This document shows, piece after piece, positions 11,101 through 24,300 of a DNA stretch of 64,000 bases. Every line of letters starts with the position of its first letter. Within the stretch, counting starts at the first letter, position 1. The position numbers and the translations under genes were made by a program. A model generated the notes under the pieces. It saw only the letters and a program-made list of their open reading frames with translations. It did no database searches and had not been told where the DNA came from. Origin of the DNA: Acanthaster planci (Eukaryota; Echinodermata; Asteroidea; Valvatida; Acanthasteridae); contig NW_019091374.1 of NCBI RefSeq assembly GCF_001949145.1, forward strand, positions 75,200 to 139,199, in the 5' to 3' direction.

Positions 11101-13741
11101 CGGCACAAATGTTCGAAATGATTCACAAATACGAACAACATTCCTGATTAACACTGATCGAGCGCCTCATATTTTACTGAGCTAAGGGTACAGACCATGC
11201 CTTGCATGCAAGAAACAATTTAGGGTTTTGTGTATTTGCCAGCATGCCTTGACACATGTGGCAACTGCGCTAACTTACTGTAATCACAGACTAAGTGAAC
11301 TGACGCCAGCTCAGTTCAGGCAAAATTGACACAATGGAACTTACACGGTTGACGTGACTTCTTTTTGTCTTTTTAAGGTGGTGTATGTGGCCCGAAACCC
11401 AAAGGATGTGCTCGTTTCTTGGTCCAAGATCGTATCATTTTGGAGATTTGACAATGTGTTTTGGGCATTTTGCAATGGGAGAAGTGAGTTATGATAGTAA
11501 ATTAATCATTTTAAACAGCCCATCCACCAAATTAAAGTCCAAATCTAATTTTTCCTTTAAACCTCTTTTTTTCTTTTTTGTTCATCACAACCAATTCCAT
11601 ATTTCACTAGTGCCGCTATTCCTTCTATTATTCTTCTCAGTGATGTTCGGATCTTGGTTTGATCACGTGCTTGGCTACTGGACACAACGGGGCAATAAGA
11701 ATGTTCTCTTTCTGAAGTACGAAGATATCCATAAGGTCAGTTTGTGAGAGAGTTGTAAGTTGTTTTCACTTACAGCCACATTCATGAAGATTTTGAGGAG
11801 AAACTGGTTTTCGAGACAGTTACAAGAGAAGTGTCATCTTCGAAACTGCAAAATTGTGTGTGTCTCTCTGTGAAAACAAAAATCAGTTGACTTTTTTGCG
11901 GCCTTCCCAATCAAATCCTTTTGTACATGAACGTTTGCAAGGGGTTGTAGATTTGACTGAAAACACGAAATGCAGTTATCGAGATTTTCGCCTTTGACAA
12001 CGAACATAAATGTAATTCTGCCATTAAATGCACCGACCGCGTATTTAACTGGTCATAGGCCCCCTCCGTCTATGATAGACGTGCATTTGTAATCATACAC
12101 CCCAGCCTCTAAGACCCTTGTAATGGCATTTAAATTGGTTTGAGGGTGTGCCTAGGTGTCTCCCAATGCCTACAAATAAAAAGAAACGAGAAAAAGGGTC
12201 AGACTACGGTCACAGTACCTTTTATCCAGTGGGGGGGGCGCCAAGTCAACCTAAAGTGTGACACCCCCCCCCCAACATGAAACTGCCCAGACAGCTGTCT
12301 AGACAGCTCAGAGACACATCAGAGAGACCGACAATGATTGATAAAGAACAGACCCTGGCTGGCCAAGGCAGCCTTTGTGTAAATAATCCCATAAGGCCGC
12401 GTGGCAGAGAGATTAGTACGCATCCCCATGGGACTTGGCAAGAGGCTGGCTCTGGTGAAACTTACACCAGCCAAGGGGAGGTCCCTACCTCAAAGGCGAC
12501 TAAACTAGGTTTCAGCATGGGCAGACGTAGGATGTAATATAAGGTCTTTGCATTTGGCCGTAATTTTTTTTAATTAAGAAATTACCAAACTGACCGTCCA
12601 TAGCTGACGGAGCTCTGCGCAAGGTTTTAACTTACTGTTCACTGTTTAACTAACTGGTCTTATATGTCAAATATGGTTTCGGCTAGAGCCATCAAAAGCA
12701 AAGCGTTCAAAGTGGAAATCCGTTGTTCTGTCACTATTCTTCTGGACATGTTTCCAAGCAGTAACAAAAATTTGTCCATCTTTTTTAGAAAAAAGGTAAA
12801 CGTTTTTAATTTTCCGTTTTGTTTCATACCTACCAATGTAAAATTATCAATTCAGTGAGGGTCCTGCTACTGAAATATGCAACCATATTGGCCCTTTATA
12901 ACAAGATGAACAAACAAGTGCATAAAGCTGAGCTCTAGAGGAAATGTATCCGTTGTTGTATGTATGTGTTTGTTGGGTGATTTCTTTTTTTTAAAAGTAC
13001 ACAAACAATAAAACTGGGCTCAACGTGATGTTTTTGGTTTGATTAAACACTAAAAACGTTAAGATGGCAAATAAGCATACACGTGAAGCAAACTCCAGCT
13101 TTAATTTTTTCAGGATCTCAGAGGGTCCATTTGCAAACTCGCTCAGTTTGTTGGGAAGGATCTGTCTGATGACGTCATCGATGGTATCCTGGAGCACGTG
13201 ACGTTTGATGGAATGCAGACGACCTATCGACGGATTGAGGATGAATATGGTGAGGAAGGCAAACGGATGACCCGTTACCAGGGAACGGCATACCTGAGGA
13301 AAGGTAACAATCCGGACTCTGGGAAGAAATTTTGGAACTTGCAACTTAGAGTAATATTGTCTGTAAAAATACCCTTTTTGCATTCAATCTGAGCTTTTCA
13401 GAAACGAATTCGCCATTTTTACGTTTCTCCTCATCCTTCATATGTCTCCATTAAGACAAAGATTCATAAAAGTGATGGACTCTCTTTTCTTTGCATGTTT
13501 CACAAATCATTTTAAAGACGAAACGCCAGGCTGCATTGAGGGTTCGAAATATTGTATAAAGTTAAATACATGTATTGAAATTAACAAACGCAGGCTTGAT
13601 TTTTCTTCTTCGTTTTATCATCATTTAGGGCGAGTTGGGGACTGGAAAAACTATTTTACAGTGGCACAGAATGCCATCTTCGACGAGATTTACGCACAGA
13701 GAATGAAGGGCACCGGCTTGGAGTTTGACTTTGAGCTTTAA
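8144..13741 (+). CDS. cytosolic sulfotransferase, complete six-exon gene (gene 2)
   Basis: Exons 8144-8366, 10475-10707, 11378-11483, 11641-11735, 13114-13303 and 13629-13741 sum to 960 nt (319 aa) with GT-AG introns in phases 1, 0, 1, 0, 1. The product is a PF00685-type PAPS-dependent sulfotransferase, cytosolic, with no signal peptide. Seen are the 5'-phosphosulfate loop FTYPRSGTHW (residues 69-78, with Arg73 where most SULTs have Lys), KSPRCIISHC with the likely catalytic His136, [14 protein letters not shown] (Arg158 and Ser166 for the PAPS 3'-phosphate), and RKGRVGDWKNYFT (281-293). The length is slightly above the usual 285-300. The ATG at 8144 has an A/G-rich context (AAGATGAGC) and aligns with the first exon of gene 3. 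The substrate cannot be told from sequence. Intron 1 holds a MITE and a 57-bp tandem duplication, and a LINE lies just past the stop. Confidence 0.95.
9024..9259. mobile_element. MITE with CACTGTAA termini and TA flanks
   Basis: A 236-bp element in intron 1 of SULT gene 2. Its ends are inverted repeats (CACTGTAAACACTCGGGTGT left; the right end reads the same with few changes on the other strand). TA dinucleotides flank it at 9022-9023 and 9260-9261, as expected for a TA target duplication of the Tc1/mariner type. The interior is full of short GGTGTTA/TAACACC inverted motifs. There is no coding capacity, so it is non-autonomous. Confidence 0.8.
9612..9718. repeat. 57-bp tandem duplication
   Basis: Two copies of a block beginning AACCAGATC and ending CAAACAACCCCA, starting at 9612 and 9669, with almost no differences. 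It lies in intron 1 of SULT gene 2. A short ORF running through it is a by-product. Confidence 0.85.
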
Positions 13742-13929
13742 GATCTTAAATTTAAAGTTTAAACTCCGAGTGCTGAACAGGCTGAAATCCAACCATGCCA
13801 ATAATGGCTTGTAAGATTTTCTTAGACCTCATAAAGGTAAAAAAAAAGAAAGAATTTTTGTGTGACTGCAGGAAAGTTCAAATACAGTGAAGAGACTATT
13901 CTATTTGGATCTTAACAGAAACTCAGCAG

Positions 13930-14860
13930 AGTTGACAATTTCGGAGTGATTTGTGATGGGAAAATTATTAGCTTCTCAAATTATGTAAATCACTTGGGTA
14001 TTACACTGGATCAAGGTTTAAATTGTGGGAATGTTGCCAATTCTGTCATCAAAAAGAATGGTGCAAGATTAAGTTTTTATATAGATGATCAAATTGTTTA
14101 AATGAGCGATCTCGTAAATTATTATGTTCTGCTCAGACTCATAGCATGTTATTTTGATTATTGTTGCTCATCCTGGTTTTCTGCCCCGTCTACTAAACTA
14201 AAAAAAAAGGTTGCAAATAACTCACAATAAGATCGTACGTTTTATTCTAAGCCTAGGTCCTAGATCTCATATTGGACAAGTAGAATTGAATAGGTTGGGT
14301 TTTTTTTAAATGTAAATGATCGTGTAATACAGTTGAAATTGAATCAGATTAATTTTCATAATATGGCACCAGATTATCTTTGTGAGAATTTCAAAAGAGT
14401 TTCAAATACGCAGTTATTCTACGAGGAGTAGTACAACCAATGTTGTTGTTCCCTGTATAAGGGGGCCTGAATGCAACACTTTCTTCTATACTGGAGTACA
14501 CTTTTGGAATTCGCTTTCCAATGAAGTAAAAAGTTGTAATACTCTCCAAATTTTTCAAAAAAGCAGCCAAAATGTATCATACAATTTTAAATTTGTGGAT
14601 TATTTTTCAAAATCTTACACATTTTCAAAAAAAATCTATGTTAGCCACCAGTGTATTTTTAGTATTTTTAGTGTTGTATAAATGTTTAACTTTTTTGTGA
14701 GGACCACAATGGTAATAAGCTGTGTATTACAGCTTTCTTGGGCTATCCTTGGCTTCTGTCTTTTACTATTCTTTTTGTGTTTTTGTACTGTGACTATTAT
14801 TATAAATTGTCTTTTTGCCAGAATAAATAAATAAAGAAAGAAAGAAAGAAAGAAAGAACG
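13930..14860 (+). mobile_element. LINE 3' end (non-LTR retrotransposon), decayed
   Basis: Conceptual translation with frameshifts shows the C-terminal part of a LINE reverse transcriptase protein: a YVNHLGITLDQGLN-like block, RKLLCSAQ, a DYCCSSWFS-like block, then APDYLCENFKRVSNT and the closing GVHFWNSLSNEVKS motif. The 3' end runs into AATAAATAAATAAAG and a (GAAA)n tail at about 14823-14859, a typical LINE terminus. It is 5'-truncated and dead, and inserted about 190 bp after the stop codon of SULT gene 2. Confidence 0.85.
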
Positions 14861-15795
14861 AAAATAACAAGTTCTTAATGTCTGATTATATTGTCTTGCA
14901 TTATAGTAAATGGTATATGTTTGAATACACTCAGATCTTAAAATCTGAATAATTCTGGGTCACTCTGGATTATTCAGGAGGTATTTGTATGTTAGTCTCG
15001 ATAAAGTTGCTAGAGTTGGGTTTTATTCTGCTATTTAAAGCTTTCATTCAACTCGGAGTGTTGCCGTCAACGGCTTGTCATTTATGTCTATTTCATAACT
15101 GTGACCACTCTGTAGTAGTAACAATTAAGTTACCTATCTTGTCTGCAAAACTTGCCTCTTTGGAACAGGAGGGTCTAAGGATGTTATCTTGTGGGAAGAC
15201 ATTTCTTATGAAACAGCATTGACGACAACATTATTGTGTTTCAAATCTCAATGTCATGGAGAGCCATTTCGGTCAGATCACCGAATAAATTCAATTCATG
15301 TGAAAATATTTTTCAAGTGGTCGTTCAGAAAAGAAGTGTAGCTAGGAAGGAAAGGAGTTATCAAGCCTATATGGCGCACATTTTAAACACTAAGGCTTTG
15401 CATAATAAGTAAAACAATTGCTTTTATAAATGAAACATGTTTGCGAGAACTGTATTCACCATAACTGTTATGTATTATGAAGCATATAGCTTTTGTTTTT
15501 CATTCATGTTCAACGAATCTCTAACGATTACGTCAAGCAACTGTAATGCGTATTTATTATGTATGGTGTCTGCTATTAGATTGAAACATTGGCAACTTTC
15601 TGATTAGTGACGCTGTCAAACTAGTGACACTACTCATAAACAGGCATGTACTCTTATATAAAGTATAGATTCGTTTGTGGCGTGGGACATGTTATTAAAT
15701 GTTCAATGCTTTCAATGGGAAAAACAATTTTGTACCCTTTGGAGGTCTAACTCAGTTTGTTATAGTTAAGAGTGAACCTAGGGGAATAAACCATA
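14861..15795. other. intergenic, nothing recognised
   Basis: AT-rich sequence between the LINE tail and a possible decayed coding stretch. I see no gene or repeat that I can name. Confidence 0.3.
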
Positions 15796-16560
15796 CGAGC
15801 TGAACACTTATTCAACAGCTGAAGATGCAGCCGCAGCAGACAAAAGCTTCTTTACAGCCATCCGGTTGTCTTCCTTGATGCACTCACGTGACAGCCACCA
15901 CTGCGAGAGCCGGCTGCTTGGGTCACCTCCATTTTGTACACCTCAAAGCACGCAACAGGCGTGATTGGAATTTGGTGACCATTAGCATTATGGGTGGCTG
16001 GTAAATTCCAGTCCAACATCATTCTCATCATCAGTAAGAGACTTGCCTCTTAGGGTAGATGAATGAGGTTCGCCACTAGGTAAGCTAATGAGATGACCTA
16101 TTTGTATCTGGTTTTGAACTTCTTGCTTACCCATAGGCAGGATTTCTCACTCTAATTCTTTCCAGATCTCAATGATATCTTGCGAACATTATTATTATTT
16201 CCCCATAGATTTTGCCAATACAAATGCGTATCTCTGCCAATCCTTTTAGGTTTACACTGGATTGCACAGTGCTGTTTATTTTGTCCATTTCAGCACAGAT
16301 GGGTCCAAAGAGTCAAACATGACATTCATCTAACCTGTTGAGGAACTACGAAACGATCTCCTTCTTGACAATACATGCAGTGGTGAAATTGGAGGATTTA
16401 ACCGCATGCGCAACCTGCTCCATCAGCATTTCAACATATTTTGCAAGTAGATTTAAGGACTTGTCCTTTAAGTCACCAGGTCAATGCTTCTTCTCTTTCA
16501 ATGGCTTACTCACTTGTAGCTACAGCTACCACAGTTACTCAGCTTTTTGTATGAGGCTTG
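15796..16560 (-). pseudogene. possible decayed coding remnant, unknown family
   Basis: On the minus strand, several short open stretches in shifting frames look protein-like. One piece ends ECIKEDNRMAVKKLL, a run of alanines and a stop (15812-15910). Another, near 16330-16480, reads MLMEQVAHAVKSSNFTT. The frame is broken repeatedly. I do not recognise the family; it could be an old transposase or chance. It lies downstream of the sulfotransferase on the same strand but is not part of it. Confidence 0.2.
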
Positions 16561-18315
16561 CCTAAACAACAACTTACGTATGTTGCAGTGAGTGTGACTT
16601 TCTGGAAGTGTCAACGCGAGACGTGCGGGTGAAGAAGCGAGAGTTCAACAAACAATTTTTATGAACTACGTGTCTAAAAAGTATTTCGCTGGCAGTTAAG
16701 ATGGTGTGGTGAGGAGATACAGCAACGAGTTTCTGAATCGACTGATGTGAAGTTTGTCCACATTATGTGAGGTACTAGCATAAATTTGAAACGTTAAAGA
16801 TGAGGTTGTGTCTGATATAAAATGTTTAGATGTATTTTACCTCTGCCCTGACTCAGCTTGAAATCAATTACCAAAACCTCTACTACAGATCGAAGAAGTG
16901 TGAAGTGATCGTTCATATATTATAAGGGATGACTTGTAGCGACGAAACGTATGTTTTGGATGTTGCACTTTTTGTGCGCAAGATTTCCTTTGTTGGGCAG
17001 TCAGTCTCACAGTCAGCCTCACGTTACGTCACATGTGCATGTGACTTTAATTCTGGAACTTACCGGTAGGTTGTATGGACCACAGTCTGACTGTGTATTA
17101 TTATCATGGGACCAATGCAAATCTACTTGTCTTTAGGCATTTAGGCTTATGCTAATCATTATAACCTGACATGCGTGGTGAAATCTCTAGTCAGTGGAAT
17201 CCCCCATGACCCTTCATTTGGCCAAACTGTGGTATCATTTTTATTTATGAAGGACCTCCTTGATATAGGTCCATTTGACCTTTTTGGAATGAATGTTGCA
17301 TATTCATCATAATAAAGTAAATACTGACATATAAAACACCTTATTAGTGTGCAGTGTCTTCACATTTATAGGTTTTTATTTGACATGAGTCGGTATTTGC
17401 ACGTACATTCCAATATTGGGATGAAAATTAATTCATCCGTGTGAAAACTAGGTCAATTTTAGCGTAAAAGTAATTTATAATTTAAGTACAAACATGTGCG
17501 TCGTATCATACATTAACATGTTATTGTTTCTTAAGTCAGTGCTGAAAATCCACACGTTGCAAGGCTTCTTGCTGCTAGGTGACCAAAGTGGTGTTTATTT
17601 GCAGTTTTTATACTCTTCTGAATGTTCTTTTTCAATATATTTCTTTACAACTTCCCTGGTGTGATGGCACATGTGAAATTGTTAATCCATCTACAATATC
17701 AAATGTAGTGACCAATAAATTTATGTTGTTTCCAAAGTTTATGTAAATAAAACAAATTTCTTAAAATATATCTGTGTGTTGTACAATTCCATTTCTACGT
17801 TTTGGGTTGTGCTTAATATGAAAAAGCTCTGTGATCTATATAAAAGTTTACGGGATAGTCTGAAGCCCCCATTAAATCAGCAATGTCAGTGATAGGCACT
17901 CAAATTCTTTCCTTCTTAAATGTAAAGGAAACACATATAAACAAACAATACGTACGGAAAACATTAGAAACAAAATAAAACCACTGTTCAGCACCCAAAT
18001 GTTGTGCGAAATCTTGATCGACCATAAAGCCGATTTATGAAACAAATCTTAGGAACATAACCTCCAAACCGATGACTTCATCCAATCTGCCTTGGAGTGC
18101 AAACGGCCAAAAGGGGATTTTTGTGGGCAGGGAGACGCAAAATCTCCCTTAATGAGGTGAGGTATTTAGTGCTTTTTGAAATATTTTACGAGAACAAAAT
18201 GTTTTCAATGTCTGTTAACCTTAAAGGAATTTCTTATTTGGCGTTTTGCAGGCCTAGAAAAAATCAGCATGGCGTTGTGGCACTGTTAAATCGCAGGCCC
18301 TTCAACAGCAAGATC
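16561..18315. other. intergenic, 3' side of SULT gene 3
   Basis: AT-rich, with no recognised gene. The 3' untranslated region of the minus-strand sulfotransferase must end somewhere here, but I could not choose one polyadenylation signal among several AT-rich candidates. Confidence 0.3.
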
Positions 18316-21300
18316 TTAAATCTCAAAGTCAAATTCCAAGCCGGTTCCTTCCATTCTCTGGGCGTAGATCTTGTCGAAGATGGCGTTCTGTGTCACTGTA
18401 AAGAAGTTTTTCCAGTCACCAACTCGTCCTGAATGATGATAAAAAGGGGGAAACAAACAAGGCTGCACCAAGTTGTATCCACTGCCACTCTTTTCAAGTG
18501 TTAATTATTTTCAGATTTTCAAAGAGTGTTATTTGTCTTCACTTAGGTACACGTTTTGTAAGACAGATTACAAAATAATATTCTATTAATATCTAAGCAT
18601 TTCGATCTCAATAGTCTTTTGAGGTGATTAATGTCCTTCACTTGGTCAAACCTTGCTCTTAATACAGACGTAAGAAGTTTGGCGGATTAATTTCAGAAAA
18701 GGTTTAACTGAATACCAAAAGGAATTTTTGCTATGACATTTCTTATACTGGGGTCCATATTCTTACCTTTCCTGAGGTGTGGTATATCAAACAGGGTGAT
18801 CATCTCTTTCCCTTTCTCCCCATACTTATTAACAACCTGTTGATATGACTTCTTCATGCCATCAAAGGTCACGCACTCTATGATACCGTTAATGACATCA
18901 TCAGCTAGATCCTTCTCGACGAGCTCAGCGAGTTTACAAATACACCCCTTGAGGTCCTGAAAACAGGAAAAGTTGACGTTTCTCAGAACTCACGAGTTTT
19001 GGTCAGCGTAATGTACCGTCCAGTTTTGTTCGATCATGCTTAATCAAAATAAACAGACAACGCTTTTCTTCTAATTTTCAAGCAAAAAATGGTGTCTAAG
19101 AAGCGTTTTCCAAGAAATACAAAAACGAATCTTGCTTTCCGCTAATGAACCTTTTAACGACACTTAACAAAGCTATAATTTTGAAATGACAAGTTGGCTC
19201 AGCTCTCTTTTTTTATGGTAAATTGAACATCAAAAAACACTAGCCTCGAAGAAAACCCTTCCGCCGATTTCAGACACCATCGTTATGCATTAATAATATG
19301 CAAGAGGCCCTAAACATTACCGAGCGATACGGAGTGTATATAACAGTATACATGTATAGTGCTTATTAGCTAAGGCGTACGAAGAAAATGCTGTATTCTC
19401 GTGCTCTCCCTCAAATGTTTCACCCTTCAAAGTCAACGTGTTAATTTGTCTCGTTAGTTTGACTGAGCCAGTGTCGACAACTATTAGCAACCGTTGCTAA
19501 GGTTCTGCGGCCACCTGACAAAAGGGCATCATTCAATATTAGCCAGTGCTCGTATTTTGATCAATGCCCTTACTAAGGTTGGCGGGGCTTATGAACAGAT
19601 TGAGCGATCCACTGTCCAATTACACAGTATACGTAATAATTGCGCAAAATCTGAGACAAGCAAAGCTCGATGTACCAAAGTCCATGGGGTTGTGGCGATA
19701 GGTCAATTTAAAACAAATTAGGCACTTCTAATTTCTACCAGAAGCAAGGGCCGGGTGATTTCAAGTGCATGACCAAGTAATGCAATGGTGGAGTAGAAAA
19801 TGTTATTAGAATGATTCTCCATAAGAAATTGGACGGGCGTGTAGGCACTATGACGCCTACACAGACAGGCTTGAACTTAGACCTACACACTGCCGATCCA
19901 ATGCTAATTAAACAATGGTCTTAACACCGCTACACTAACCCCTTCTTTCTTTGCAGTGCATGGGTAGGTTGTGTTGCACTATTATGGCCACGTAACGCAA
20001 CGCGAAAAGTATTTTTTGACGGCATGGTGTTAATTTATTCACGGGTTTTGCCCTTAAACCGACACACGCCGACGTTCCTTCTTGTCCCATAGTTTGTGAA
20101 AAAAATCACAAGCTAACTGGAGTGGGACTCGAACCCATGACCTGCTGCCACCAGTGCAGATGTGTTCTTAAATGATTTGGCGGTACCCGCTGCTACATCT
20201 GACTTGGACAGGCCAGACCACCACGACCAGCTCTGTGGCCGAGTGGTTAAGACATCTGCATTGATAGTAGGAGGTTGTGGGTTGTATTGTATTAGCTCCT
20301 ACTTAATTTGTGCATTGAGCGGTTTCGTTACCTGCTACAGGTCCCTACGTTCCAAGGACTTCTGTAAGACGTCTGGAGACTATGTGCGGGACAGGAACCA
20401 CGGTCTAGACCTAAAATTTTTATATTACAGGGAATCGTAGCGCCGATATGAGCCTAGGTCTTACGCCATGAGAGTAACTTCGTTACCCGATGGCATGGTG
20501 CGCGCACATGGACTGACAAAGGTTTTGTTGCACTTTTTTACGAGCTTTTTCACAACTGAATATGTCGGCATTTCCAGTATGCCATTTTTTCTTATACTTT
20601 TTCACGCGTCATTTTCTTCTGTTTCAATCTTTAGCCACAAGGTTCCATGATTTTTATCATTTTCCAACCTAAATGTCTCAGTCTTGGCAACAAATGGTTG
20701 TCTTAGTCCTGATATCTACCCACTTATCCATATGTGTTCGGTTAGACTCTCTAGCTGAACACAAACTGGTGGAGAATTCATTTATATGTCATAATGTAAA
20801 CATTTTTGCACAAATAAATCTTGAATGTTTTAACTACTCGGTAAAGGTGAATGTTGTATGTTGTGTTAAAGTAATATAGATGTGTGTGTTCATGTTAGTA
20901 TTCCATTTGTTTATTTACATTCTGTTTTTCACAGACACTGTCCAGTACCAAGTTTTGGCCTTGAATATACTCTGACTCAGTGCTTTGGGACGCGGACTCG
21001 TTACCAGTGTATTTGTACTCGGCCCCTGAAGTACTCAGAGTATAATGTACCCGGATTCGAGGACTTGACTCCAACGCTGGTACCCGCACGTTACCTATAC
21101 CTTTGCCAGCACAATAAATTGATATACTAGCAAATATTTTTAAGCCCTTTTACCAGAGTTGGATTTTTAAAATAAGAAACTGCACGAAAAATTACTACAA
21201 ATTCTGAAATCTTTACACGTTATTTTTCCTATTCAAGGGTTCCAGAAGTGCGCCATTAGGGACCAACTTTCAAGCTCTATAGCACTTTAACACACTTTGT

Positions 21301-24300
21301 GTCAAGAGGCACTACCAGACAGACATAGTTGCATGCATACTTGGTGTAAACGTATCTCCCGGTGACGTCACCGACCCCTTACAATCCGAAAGTTTGACCT
21401 TGCGTGTTTCAGATTAGTCCAGGGTTTTTGTCAACAAATCAATGGTTTTGGATAGCAAATCTATCTCCAAGTCCCCCAAAAGTCACAATACACGAAACCT
21501 TTTTGATAAGGGAATAAAAGTGTGGGGAGCCTGTATAAATTTACAAACGGTGAGGGGCTTGGCCGCTAATGATGGCCCAAGCTGCAGGTGAGGTCCATTA
21601 TCGGCAAATATTTTGATTTAATTTTGGTTGAAATATTACGAAACGCCAGCAAAAATACAAATTGACCGTCAAACTAATATATAACCTATATTGTTCAGTG
21701 TATCTAACATACCACGGCCATAACCATAATTGATTTCTGTTTTGTATGCGCACGGTACGATCCGAAACGATAAAAGGGGAAAAGGTAGAAAAAATTAAAT
21801 GTTTTGTTTACAAACATGTCCAGAAAAAATGGGAATTTAGTAAAACAGTTTTCAATTTAAATACTCTGCGTTTGCCATACTTTGATTTGATCAATACGAA
21901 CCAAAATTGGACAATGCACACGCGAACAATATTGCCAACCCCTTGACTTGATTTTGGTGTATTTTTCACGTTAAATTCTCGGATGTGCCTTCCACTATCT
22001 TGAACGAAATTTCACGTTGGTAAAACGCAAACAAAATTAATGCCAATCATTCCACAGTAGCTGTTACACAGCACGATCAATGTAGCAATGCTGACGGTTA
22101 CACATTATTAGCTGTAATTTTAAATTGCATGTTCTTCGCTCCCAGCACAGCACTCCAATGTGATGTAGAACATTATTACATGTCATATGAGTAATGATCC
22201 TATAGCCTACAGCCTTACCCTCTCTAATCTACCCATTAAATCAGGCAACCAATTTTTTTTCTCACACAAACCTTATGGAGATCTTCGTATTTTAGAAACA
22301 GAAAATTCTTCTTTCCCCTCTGCTTCCAGTATTCAAGGACGTGATCAAACCAAGACCCATGCATCACTGAGAATATAAAAAGCATAAAGGAAAAAAATGA
22401 ACGGCAAAAGTAGAGATGGGCGTAGTGAAGCAGTAAAAAAGTGACAAAAATAATAGAAAGGCAAGCTAAACGTCAGACAATAAAAAAGGAAAAGAAACAT
22501 GGGGCCCATCTTTGGATCCAAGAACCTTACCCCACCTCAGGTAAACCTTCAAGTTGAAAGCAGATAGAAGTGTAAAGGCTGGTTCATACTTCAGAAGAAA
22601 GCAAGTCAGGAAACGTTTGCAGCGACATTCGCTGGATTTGACGAGTTAAAAGTCACGGGGATCACATTGACAGGATATTGCAGAATCTAATCTAATCTAA
22701 TCTAATCATTGTACACGACTGCGGCCTACAACCCTGTCGATACTTGAAGTGTTTGACGTACTCAGTAATAAATCATCAATGGTTCTTTTCTCTTCTTATC
22801 GGTGTGATCGTGTTTGATTTCTTGTTGCATCCGAGAAAATTCACATTTGAAATGATTTCTACCACTGATAGTTTGGAGATATTCAAATTGCAATAGCATT
22901 AACTGGCATGTTCTAGGCTAGATGCAGTAAATTCATTCTGACTGAAGTATGGACTAGCTCCATCCAGAGAAAAGGAAAATATGAATATAGGCCTACAGAC
23001 TTGCGAAAGTAATATCAGATTAAGTAAAGTATGGGGAGGCGGGCCATAAGAATAAATTTGATATACCCAAGCCTACATTTATCGTGGCAAAATGCCCAGA
23101 AAATCTCGTCAAATGTCCAGGTTGGCATCATTTTGCAGACAGAAACAATCACATCCTTCGGATTTCGGGCCACACACACGACCTTTAAAAAAGACAAAAA
23201 CGAGGACAAATATCAATCACTCTATTTGAGATTTCTTAACTGTTTCCTTAACACTTTTTGTTGATGTTTGTACGTAACGATTGAAAGTTATGGCCGAGTT
23301 CGGGCGGCTTGTTCCCGTATGTTCACGAACAGCTTGATTTGTTGTTCGTGGGTCGGCCGCTCGAACGCCGGGAACAAATAACCGGTACGTTATCGTTGGT
23401 AGTTAGTGACAAGCAACATGCAACATGGCGGCGTCCATGTAGGCTACATTATTCGAGAGTTAATGTTGGGATGAGCTCAATTCTTTTCTATATAAACAGG
23501 AACGTTCATTTCTGTGTTACGGAAAATAATTAGGGGCGGCCTGTTCTGGACACGGGTTTCTTGTTCTCGCGCTCGAACGGCGGGAACACGACTCAAGAAC
23601 ACTGTTCTCGGAAAAGGGTCACACACCACCTCCTCGACAGGGTTTCACCGGAACACACGGAAAAACTCGTGAGATTTTAATTTTTGAACAGCTGCAAAAA
23701 GTAGAGAGATGGCTTCCAAAGCCATAGACAATGGGAAGTTTTGCAAAATTAACATTAATTATTTTCCTTAACACAGAAATGAACGTTCCTGTTTATATAG
23801 AAAAGAATTCAGCCCATCCAAACATTAACTCCCGAATAATGTAACCTACATGTACATGGACGCCGCCATGTGCATGTTGCTTGTCACTAACTACCATCGA
23901 TAACTGGTTGTTTGTTCCCGGCGTTCGAGTGGCCGACCCACGAACAACAAATCGAGCTGTTCGTGAACACATGGGAACAAACCGCCCGACTCGGCCGTAT
24001 AATCACACAGTCTCCCCGTCAATAGCGCCCTCTACTTGTGTATTGGTTGAGTGCGTTGATGAATAAACAAGCCGCTTATTAATTGTTGTATCCCGGCGAA
24101 GTTTATTTCAAGTCAGGTCTGTCCGGGTTACGTCATCAAGTTTCGACCAATCAGATTGGCCATCATCTCGACGGAGACCAACTTTCTTGGGGGACGGTAT
24201 ACTTTGGTGCCAACGGACTCGTCCCTAGCGGCTTAGGGACTCTCCGGCGTGCCGTCCGACGCGCCGCGCTTTCGTCGGAGGGGCTCGGCGTCACAGTTAT

